Of a stretch of DNA of 48,040 nt, positions 42,795 through 48,040 are shown one piece after another. The notes under the pieces were generated by a model. That model was not told where the DNA came from, ran no database searches, and saw only the letters and a list, made by a program, of their open reading frames with translations. Position 1 is the stretch's first letter. Each line of letters opens with the position of its first letter. Made by a program: the position numbers and the translations under genes. Where the stretch lies: contig NZ_JANUCT010000021.1 of assembly GCF_024808875.1 (NCBI RefSeq), forward strand, positions 1-48,040. Reading direction: 5' to 3'. The stretch is from Methylohalomonas lacus. GTDB lineage: Bacteria; Pseudomonadota; Gammaproteobacteria; Methylohalomonadales; Methylohalomonadaceae.

Positions 42795-43475
42795 TTAAAC
42801 AACATTATTAATAATGGCGCCGATTCTTGTTAGTTTTTCGCCGCTGAATAACTCGGAATGCTTGCAATCTATTATGTGGTAATTTGCGTTTCGGAATGCA
42901 TAAGAGAATACTCCCCTTTCCATCAAGTGAGCTCTAGCTGAAGACAAAATGATTTCTGTTGGGCAGGGAGAAGATGTACATAGAAAAGTTGTGGCCCTAA
43001 GCTTTAACAGCATGCGATATCTGAAAGATGGTTCGCACCTGGTTAGCCAATTTCTGGATTTGTAGATTCTCAGTGAATCGTATGCATATCTATGAATCAT
43101 ACTAATAAATAGTCTTGGTAGTTGTTTGTGTCGCATAAAGGGTAAATTCACAGGTGGATCTATAAGTACAAGTTTATTTGGCTCAAGCCCTTGATTCTTT
43201 AAAGAAAAAGCCAGTTCAGTGGCCAGTATGCTACCGGCGCAGGAACTTATCAGGACTTGGTTCGGTTGTAGTGTTTTTTTGGGGAATTCATTTTGTATCC
43301 AGTTAGACAGGCTTTTAAGAGTGGGGGCCCTTAAAAGACCAAGTTCTTTTGTGCTCTCTGCCAGTTCTATAGATTCTGTCGGACTTCTATCAGGTAGGAC
43401 TTGCCTGAGTTTTCTGGACAGCCCAAGAGTCCCACTCAAAGCGGGAATTATAAGAATAGGATTATGCATTTTCAT
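42795..43475 (-). CDS. Alpha/beta-hydrolase thioesterase with Cys nucleophile
   Basis: A 226-residue protein of the NRPS/PKS type II thioesterase kind: ILIIPALSGTLGLSRKLRQV at the N-terminus (oxyanion region), a nucleophile elbow VLISSCAGSILATELAFSL in which the usual Ser of GxSxG is Cys79, an Asp in LVLIDPPVN (Asp106) and a His in DCKHSELF (His206). The triad would be Cys-Asp-His. It converges on manC and diverges from the P450 with overlapping starts. In context it would release or proofread substrates on the adjacent carrier protein. AT-rich relative to manC. Confidence 0.7.
   Translation of the reverse strand: MKMHNPILIIPALSGTLGLSRKLRQVLPDRSPTESIELAESTKELGLLRAPTLKSLSNWIQNEFPKKTLQPNQVLISSCAGSILATELAFSLKNQGLEPNKLVLIDPPVNLPFMRHKQLPRLFISMIHRYAYDSLRIYKSRNWLTRCEPSFRYRMLLKLRATTFLCTSSPCPTEIILSSARAHLMERGVFSYAFRNANYHIIDCKHSELFSGEKLTRIGAIINNVV
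43464..43469. promoter_or_regulatory. Palindromic double start codon ATGCAT
   Basis: The same ATGCAT supplies the ATG of the plus-strand P450 gene (43464-43466) and an in-frame ATG of the minus-strand thioesterase gene (43469-43467; the longer minus-strand start is at 43475). The two genes therefore touch or overlap at their 5' ends, so each promoter must lie inside the other gene. Confidence 0.6.
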
Positions 43476-44498
43476 TCAGTGAAAAATAAGATTCATAAAT
43501 TACTTTTAAGTAATTATGGCATGGATGAGATTGGCGGATTATCTGATCCCTACATAAGTGTTGAATCAAGGGGTGTAACCTCATTTGTGGTCATCGACCC
43601 TGAGCCGGCTAAAGAAATACTTATATCAGATTCCTTCCAAGAATATAAATATTCAAATATTTTTGGTCAAATACTGGCTTCATTGAAATCCGATAGCCAG
43701 GGTTTGATCAGATTTTTCAGTAATTCACCTCTGGAACAGGGTGCTCGTACTGAGACACATGATGTCTTAAGACATGAATATAAAAAAATTTATGACAGGG
43801 TCCTGAGTTATGAGCCTGAGCACCCTGAGATTTCTTCGAAAAGGATATTCACAAAGGACTATGTGGATCTTTATATGGATTCATATTTTAGAAGAGCCTT
43901 TAGAGACTTGTTGGGATCGGATGCCTGTTATGAAGAAATAACTGCATCCAAGGGTATAGATGTTTTTGATATTTTTTCCAATCCTTCAAGAATTCTCTCT
44001 GTCAGCAAGGAGCTTGACGGGTTTTATGAACAATATCCTCATGATGATTTATCCCTGGATAAAGAGATCAGGGAGAATCCCGAAGCTTTTCTGACCATGC
44101 TTCTTATGGGCCGGGATCCTTTGACTGTTACCATGGCATGTTGGCTTAACAGCATTTTGTCAGGTGAGAATCCTGATTCAAAAGATTTTCGAGCGGTGTC
44201 GGCTACTAATTTTATACCCAGAATCTGTACCAGGGATACGGTGATTGGCGGTATCAATTTTAAAGAGGGACAGTTAGCTTACCTTCTGCTGGCGGGAGCC
44301 AACAGAAGTGAGAAGTTGAAAAGCAGAATAGGTCTGGCTTTTGGTTATGGTGCACATTTCTGTTTGGGGTATCAATTTGCCGACAAAATTTTCAGAAAGT
44401 TCAAGGCTGACTTCGATTATAGCCATACTGATATGATGCTGCCGTCTAAAAGGGTTATCAGGAATGCCTTTTCTGAATTTGTTAAGGAGGATTTGTGA
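43464..44498 (+). CDS. Short cytochrome P450-like protein
   Basis: A 344-residue P450. The haem-binding loop is intact: LAFGYGAHFCLGYQFADKI with Cys300 as the expected thiolate ligand. TRDTVIGGINFKEGQLAYLL and AGANRSEKLK match the K'-to-meander region of bacterial P450s. The I-helix is unusual (LLMGRDPLTVTMACWLNSIL instead of AGxxTT), no clear ExxR is seen before FIPRICTRDT, and the part before the haem loop is short. ATG 43464 is chosen; the open frame extends to 43401. The ACP start overlaps the stop (GTGA at 44495-44498). It probably oxidises an acyl or aminoacyl group held on that ACP. Confidence 0.75.
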   Translation: MHFHSVKNKIHKLLLSNYGMDEIGGLSDPYISVESRGVTSFVVIDPEPAKEILISDSFQEYKYSNIFGQILASLKSDSQGLIRFFSNSPLEQGARTETHDVLRHEYKKIYDRVLSYEPEHPEISSKRIFTKDYVDLYMDSYFRRAFRDLLGSDACYEEITASKGIDVFDIFSNPSRILSVSKELDGFYEQYPHDDLSLDKEIRENPEAFLTMLLMGRDPLTVTMACWLNSILSGENPDSKDFRAVSATNFIPRICTRDTVIGGINFKEGQLAYLLLAGANRSEKLKSRIGLAFGYGAHFCLGYQFADKIFRKFKADFDYSHTDMMLPSKRVIRNAFSEFVKEDL

Positions 44499-44710
44499 AG
44501 GAAAACTTTAAGTCTGTAGTTTCCAGCTTTCTCGGCAAGTCGGTTACAGACGATGATCTTGAATTGCCACTGGATCAGTTCGATCTGGATTCACTGGAGG
44601 CCATGGAGTTGATCATGCAGCTGGAGGAAAAACTGGATGGTTCTCTGGATACGAGTGATTTGCCGATAGATTGCACGCTTAATCATCTTTATCAGAGAAT
44701 TCACAAATAA
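44495..44710 (+). CDS. Acyl/peptidyl carrier protein
   Basis: A 71-residue carrier protein. QFDLDSLEAMELIMQLEEKL contains the DSL motif with Ser33 as the phosphopantetheine site, followed by acidic helix II and a final helix (CTLNHLYQRIH). The GTG start overlaps the P450 stop, with AAGGAGG at 44484-44490, so it is translated with the P450. No adenylation or ketosynthase gene is adjacent; the nearest adenylate-forming enzyme in the window is the truncated ligase at 3630-4730. Confidence 0.85.
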   Translation: MKENFKSVVSSFLGKSVTDDDLELPLDQFDLDSLEAMELIMQLEEKLDGSLDTSDLPIDCTLNHLYQRIHK

Positions 44711-44822
44711 CAGAATTCTCCGGAGATACAGCAGACCCGCCTCAGCCGAATGGAAGTAGGCTATGTCGTGTAGTCTGATTCTTGCGCGGCGAGATCGCCG
44801 CTCCTGCGGACATTGGGCACGG

Positions 44823-44927
44823 CTTCCGGATAACGCCTGCGGCGTTTCCGGAATGACAGGCTTTTCATACAGGTGAAGGTTCGGTTCGTCGTCATTCCGG
44901 CCGACCGGCAGGGAGAGCCGGAATCCA
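44823..44927 (+). repeat. Dispersed palindromic repeat, copy B
   Basis: Second copy of the two-unit repeat at 41188-41291: TTCCGGATAACGCC...GGCGTTTCCGGAATGAC (44823-44857) and GTCATTCCGGCCGACCGG...GAGCCGGAATCCA (44891-44927). It is in the same orientation as copy A, so the two bracket manC, the thioesterase, the P450 and the carrier protein. Confidence 0.75.
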
Positions 44928-44941
44928 TAGTTACTGGGGTT

Positions 44942-45148
44942 TCAAAGTTTCCAGTGATTGCCGACGAAGCGTACCGGTTTATCGCCCCGGTAAAAGCGCG
45001 AGGCTTCGGTGGCGAAACGGATGTAGCGCGCCCGGGCTTCGGCGGTGGGGGCGACAAAACGCTCGTCATCGGTCAAGGGCGGCTCATCATGTTGCTGTGC
45101 CGCCAGTTCCCTTAAAGCCCTGCGCTCGTCGTTAGTCAGTCTGGCCAT
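44942..45148 (-). CDS. Small charged protein beside a nucleotidyltransferase
   Basis: A 68-residue protein, not recognised. It is rich in Arg, Glu and Ala (MARLTNDERRALRELAAQQH) with no signal peptide. Its start overlaps the end of the nucleotidyltransferase gene by 17 bases, so the two are cotranscribed and coupled. The arrangement resembles two-gene toxin-antitoxin or nucleotidyltransferase/partner modules, but nothing in the sequence proves that. Confidence 0.55.
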   Translation of the reverse strand: MARLTNDERRALRELAAQQHDEPPLTDDERFVAPTAEARARYIRFATEASRFYRGDKPVRFVGNHWKL

Positions 45149-45689
45149 ACCAGTGTTTCAGTTCCGACAGTCGTCCGCTCATGTTGAAAATATCAAGGTA
45201 GTCCCCGATAAGGTGCCAGTCAATTGATCGGCCGTCATGCGCGGCGGACTGTAGCAGCAACCTGATGTCCAGCCAGTCCTGCGTTTCACGTTGTGGATCA
45301 TTCACCGTCGCCTGGATCTTCAGGCCGATGATGTCCTCACTTTGTAAAACGGGAACCCTACGTTCAGGGGTTATCGCCAGCCGTTCTGCGCGATCGAGCA
45401 TGCCGATCGATGGACTGCGAAAGGCATGCAATATATCAATACGGCCGCTGTCGGGAGCTTCTGATCGATAGTGCGAAATATTGTCCGAGTGATAATAGCG
45501 GTTGTAACCGGCTGCCTGGAGAATTTCATCCGCTTTCTCCAGGTCTTCCAGCAACAGCAGAAAATCCAGATCGACCGTGGCGCGTTGCACACCGCGCATG
45601 GCCATCGCGAAGCCGCCGATCAGGGCGTAGTGCAGTCCGGCCTGGTCAAGCTGGCCGCAGACTTCATCGATGGCGTGCTGAAAATCCAT
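45132..45689 (-). CDS. Nucleotidyltransferase-fold protein (AbiEii/MNT-like)
   Basis: A 185-residue protein with ALIGGFAMAMRGVQRATVDL then DFLL, which fits the GG...(R)xTxDxD active site of the pol-beta nucleotidyltransferase superfamily (here DLDF gives the catalytic Asp pair). A third acidic residue is likely in GRIDILHAF. VLQSEDIIGLKIQATVNDP resembles the C-terminal part of AbiEii-like proteins. Coupled to the 68-residue gene downstream; probably a stand-alone nucleotidylating enzyme or toxin-like module. Confidence 0.7.
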   Translation of the reverse strand: MDFQHAIDEVCGQLDQAGLHYALIGGFAMAMRGVQRATVDLDFLLLLEDLEKADEILQAAGYNRYYHSDNISHYRSEAPDSGRIDILHAFRSPSIGMLDRAERLAITPERRVPVLQSEDIIGLKIQATVNDPQRETQDWLDIRLLLQSAAHDGRSIDWHLIGDYLDIFNMSGRLSELKHWYGQTD

Positions 45690-45724
45690 AGGTCGGTTGC
45701 TATTATCCGTGTTTGATGCCAGTT

Positions 45725-47041
45725 TTAGAACAGTAGTTGGTAGACTAGGCCGATAGCGGCGCTGCCCAGCAGTGTAGTCAGCATGCCGATTTTGTATCTA
45801 AGCATGGCGAGCACCGCGCCGGCGCACAGTAGCACGGCGAACGGGTCGAGGCTGGTCGCGATTGGCAGTTCGAAGTCCAGTATGCCGTATTCGAAGTCCC
45901 GTAGTTCCCTGAAGACAACGTGCAGCGCAAACCAGATAGCGAGGTTGAGGATCACGCCGACGACCGCCGCAGTGATGGCCGACAGGGCCGCATTTAACCG
46001 TTGATTGCCGCGCAGGGCCTCGATGTACGGGGCGCCGAGGAATATCCACAGAAAGCAGGGCAGGAAGGTCACCCAGGTCGTGAGCACGGCACCCAGTGTG
46101 CCGGCCAGCATCGGCGGCAGACTGCCGGCGTCACGGAAGGCACCCATGAAGCCGACAAACTGCACGACCTGGATCAGCGGCCCCGGCGTGGTCTCGGCCA
46201 TGCCGAGACCGTCGAGCATTTCGCCCGGTGCCAGCCAGCCGTAGATGTCCACCGCCTGCTGGGCGATGTACGCCAGCACGGCGTAGGCACCGCCAAAGGT
46301 GACAACGGCGGCCTTGCTGAAGAACCAGCCTTCCTGAAAGTAGACGCTGTCGCTGCCGAGCACGGCGGCGAGTGCCGCCAGCGGCCCGAACCACAGCGGC
46401 AGAAACACGGCCAGCAGCTTCACCGCGCGCAGCCGGGAAGGGCTGACCTGGCGGGCGCTGTCCGCTTCGGCAACAGGTTCTCTCAGCGGTGCATGACCGG
46501 CGCTGAAATAATGCGCCGCCAGCAGACCGCACAGCGCCGCGGAGACGATGATCAGCGGAAACGGGATGGCCAGGAAGAAAATACCGACGAACGCCAGTGC
46601 GGCGATGACAATATGCAAACGCCCCTGCAGCGCGCGCCGGCCGATGCAGATCACCGCGTCGATGACGATCGCCAGTACCGCCGCCTTGAGGCCGTAGAAC
46701 AAGGCGCTGACCAGCGGCAGCTGGCCGTAGCCGGCGTAGAGGATGCTCAGCACCAAGATGCTGATAAAGCCGGGCAGGATGAACAGCAGACCGGCCGTCA
46801 GGCCGCCGCGGTAACCGTGCAGCAGCCAGCCGCTGTAGGTGGCCAGCTGCGTGGCTTCCGGCCCCGGCAAAAGCATGCAGTAGTTCAATGCATGCAGGAA
46901 GCGGGATTCGCTCAGCCAGCGCTTTTCGTCAACCAGAATGCGATGCATGACCGCGATCTGCGCGGCGGGGCCACCGAAACTGAGCAGGGCGACGCGGACC
47001 CAGACGCGCAGGGCTTCACGGAAAGGGATCGACGCTGGCAC
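45725..47041 (-). CDS. chrA: Chromate transporter family protein
   Basis: A 438-residue membrane protein with two CHR-type halves. The N-terminal half has FGGPAAQIAVMHRILVDEKR and YCMLLPGPEATQLATYSGWL; the C-terminal half has TFGGAYAVLAYIAQQAV and MLDGLGMAETTPGPLIQVVQ. About ten to twelve helices are seen. The family exports chromate or related oxyanions; sulfate-type substrates are also possible. GTG 47041 is preferred because AAGGAA lies 5-6 bases upstream; a TTG at 47068 falls inside the palindrome. No chrB-like regulator is adjacent. Confidence 0.88.
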   Translation of the reverse strand: MPASIPFREALRVWVRVALLSFGGPAAQIAVMHRILVDEKRWLSESRFLHALNYCMLLPGPEATQLATYSGWLLHGYRGGLTAGLLFILPGFISILVLSILYAGYGQLPLVSALFYGLKAAVLAIVIDAVICIGRRALQGRLHIVIAALAFVGIFFLAIPFPLIIVSAALCGLLAAHYFSAGHAPLREPVAEADSARQVSPSRLRAVKLLAVFLPLWFGPLAALAAVLGSDSVYFQEGWFFSKAAVVTFGGAYAVLAYIAQQAVDIYGWLAPGEMLDGLGMAETTPGPLIQVVQFVGFMGAFRDAGSLPPMLAGTLGAVLTTWVTFLPCFLWIFLGAPYIEALRGNQRLNAALSAITAAVVGVILNLAIWFALHVVFRELRDFEYGILDFELPIATSLDPFAVLLCAGAVLAMLRYKIGMLTTLLGSAAIGLVYQLLF

Positions 47042-47064
47042 GGAACTTCCTTGATAAGTGTTGT

Positions 47065-47110
47065 TCAACCATAACGCATTGCGTTATATGACGCAATGCG
47101 TTATGGTTGA
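47065..47110. promoter_or_regulatory. Perfect 20-base inverted repeat between chrA and higB
   Basis: TCAACCATAACGCATTGCGT (47065-47084) and its exact reverse complement (47091-47110) are separated by TATATG. Inside the left arm ATAACGCA-T-TGCGTTAT is itself a palindrome running into the spacer, so the element holds nested dyads around ACGCAATGCGT-like cores. It ends 3 bases before the higB ATG and begins 23 bases upstream of the chrA start, so it could be the higBA operator, a bidirectional operator, or a strong mRNA hairpin. Confidence 0.65.
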
Positions 47111-47113
47111 TTC

Positions 47114-47396
47114 ATGATTGCTTCATTCGCCGGCAGGGAAGCCGAGCGAATCTGGTCTGGCATACGCTCGCGCAAGCTGCCATAGGGTATCCAGCAAGTC
47201 GCCCGCCGCAAGCTGCGCATGCTGAACAATGCCGGCAGTTTACGGGATCTGCGCGTGCCGCCGGGCAACCTGCTGGAACGATTACAGGGTAACAGAGAAG
47301 GACAATACAGCATCAGAATCAATGAACAATGGCGTCTATGCTTTCATTGGCATGCCAACCAGGCTTGGAGAAGTCGCCATTGTTGATTATCACTAG
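47114..47396 (+). pseudogene. higB: Broken HigB-type toxin gene
   Basis: The frame from ATG 47114 reads MIASFAGREAERIWSGIRSR, then KLP, a TAG (47183-47185), then [20 protein letters not shown] and further HigB-like sequence to FHWHANQA. An extra base near 47363-47366 then shifts the frame; in the shifted frame GEVAIVDYH and TAG (47394-47396) restore the usual HigB ending. Without both lesions this would be a full HigB/RelE-type mRNA-interferase of about 93 residues. It is therefore an inactivated toxin beside an intact antitoxin. Confidence 0.8.
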
Positions 47397-47413
47397 ATTA
47401 TGGTCCGAGGTTT

Positions 47414-47683
47414 ATGGCGATGAAGAAACTGGCCAACGTTCATCCTGGTGAAGTATTACTGGAAGAGTTCATGCAACCCATGGAGCTGAGCCAGAATCGT
47501 CTGGCGCGCGAAATCGGTGTTTCCCCACGGCGCATCAATGAGATCGTGCATGGAGAACGGGCCATCAGCGCTGATACCGCGCTGCGCCTGGCGGAGTATT
47601 TCGGCAATGACCCGCGTTTCTGGCTTGGATTGCAGGTGGATTACGATCTGGAAGAGGCCCGACACGCCCGGAATGCCGCCTGA
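47414..47683 (+). CDS. higA: HigA-type antitoxin
   Basis: An 89-residue XRE-type helix-turn-helix protein: ANVHPGEVLLEEFMQPMELS, then QNRLAREIGVSPRRINEIVH and ALRLAEYFGNDPRFWLGLQV, which is the classic HigA pattern. GAGG at 47407-47410 fits the second Met (47420) slightly better than the first. It lies 17 bases after the broken toxin gene. It probably still binds the operator in front of higB and may also affect chrA through the palindrome at 47065-47110. Confidence 0.88.
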   Translation: MAMKKLANVHPGEVLLEEFMQPMELSQNRLAREIGVSPRRINEIVHGERAISADTALRLAEYFGNDPRFWLGLQVDYDLEEARHARNAA

Positions 47684-47946
47684 ACCAGCTGCAGGGCATT
47701 CAGTAAATTCGACCGTATAAGGCATAGGACACTTTTTCAGGTAACGCCTGACCTTAAAAGGCTTGTTTGAAAGTTACCATCAGATTCAGCATGTGAATAT
47801 CTTCTTCTTACAGCCTAAACGGTGTCGGGTCGGGGCAGTTGGCGTTGGCGCACCTGTTCATCGCGCCAGTCTGGATGAGCCGGACGTGCTGTAAGGCGGC
47901 TCATCCCGGGTGAGGAAATGGCAATAAAAAACCCCGGCCTGGGCCT

Positions 47947-48040
47947 AATACCATTCAGTTAAGGCAGTTGCGTTTTTTAGGATGGATGGGATATTGGGTT
48001 TTATTTCTTCTGACGGCCCTCGGTTTCGGGGGCCGTTTTC
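47947..48040 (+). mobile_element. Possible IS4-family left terminus (partial)
   Basis: TAATACCATTCAGTTAAGGC at 47947-47966 resembles the terminal repeat of E. coli IS4 (TAATGCCGATCAGTTAAGG). The element would continue past the window. The hairpin ACGGCCC/GGGCCGT (48013-48019 and 48030-48036) followed by TTTTC would fit a terminator just inside the IS end. No transposase is visible here, so this rests on the end sequence alone. Confidence 0.35.
48013..48040 (+). terminator. Terminator-like hairpin
   Basis: ACGGCCC (48013-48019) and GGGCCGT (48030-48036) form a 7-base stem with a 10-base loop, ending in a short T-run cut off by the window end. Confidence 0.5.

Larger units (their letters stand above)
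47684..48040. other. Gene-free right end
   Basis: No gene is seen between higA and the window end. The interval holds a possible IS4-like terminus (47947 onward) and a hairpin at 48013-48036. Confidence 0.5.

Noticed and set aside
46001-47074. 357-codon plus-strand ORF opposite chrA
   Set aside because: Antisense shadow with low-complexity Gln/Asp/Arg-rich translation; chrA is clear.

Overview
This window is a cell-surface polysaccharide locus of about 36 kb (roughly 4.7-42.8 kb) with accessory genes at both ends. No rRNA, tRNA or housekeeping marker is present, so taxonomy is inference. The mix of families (EPS-associated MarR-type regulator, WbpM-type dehydratase, PglC/WcaJ-type sugar transferase, ManC, GalU, ChrA, HigBA, IS5/IS30/IS4-type IS debris) and the base composition suggest a proteobacterium, most likely a gammaproteobacterium.

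Layout. 1-78: the 3' end of an IS5-type transposase. 440-4730: a tightly coupled three-gene operon (isopropylmalate-dehydrogenase-like enzyme; isochorismatase-like hydrolase fused to aldehyde dehydrogenase; AMP-ligase without its C-terminal domain). 4713-6767 (minus): an ATP-grasp protein and a GT2. 6913-12217: methyltransferase, sulfotransferase, EPS regulator, UDP-HexNAc dehydrogenase and Wzx-type flippase. 12214-29050: an AT-rich, rearranged strain-variable core with two paralogous sulfotransferases, a PhyH-type oxygenase, UDP-glucuronate decarboxylase, a winged-helix/Rossmann regulator plus a decayed copy of it, an ABC exporter, a run of glycosyltransferases and a membrane-anchored methyltransferase. 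29047-38718: GC-richer conserved end with GT2s, epimerase, an ABC-exporter-like membrane protein lacking an ATPase, sugar-phosphate transferase, WbpM-type dehydratase, O-antigen ligase/polymerase and GalU. 38780-41115: a second ATP-grasp paralogue, divergent from a 36-codon cationic peptide ORF and a HExxH-type putative peptide hydroxylase. 41355-44710: ManC, then a Cys-type thioesterase divergent from a short P450 and an acyl-carrier protein, bracketed by direct repeats. 44942-48040: nucleotidyltransferase pair, chromate transporter, a broken higB with intact higA, and an IS4-like terminus.

How it fits together. UDP-glucose (GalU), GDP-mannose (ManC), UDP-HexNAcA (dehydrogenase), UDP-xylose (UXS) and a 4,6-dehydrated HexNAc (WbpM-type) are plausible donors. 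The small sugar-phosphate transferase would start the repeat unit on undecaprenyl phosphate, about ten glycosyltransferases extend it, Wzx or the ABC exporter flips it, and the WaaL/Wzy-type protein ligates or polymerises it. Three sulfotransferases, two methyltransferases and a PhyH protein suggest decoration. No Wzz or Wza is seen. The two regulators share a GTTCA-N5-TGAAC palindrome at their own starts, suggesting common autoregulation.

Most unusual parts: the peptide ORF/HExxH/ATP-grasp arrangement (a candidate RiPP-like system), the P450-ACP-thioesterase cassette with a palindromic double start codon, the hydrolase-ALDH operon, and the duplicated sulfotransferase segment carrying a fossil UXS tail.
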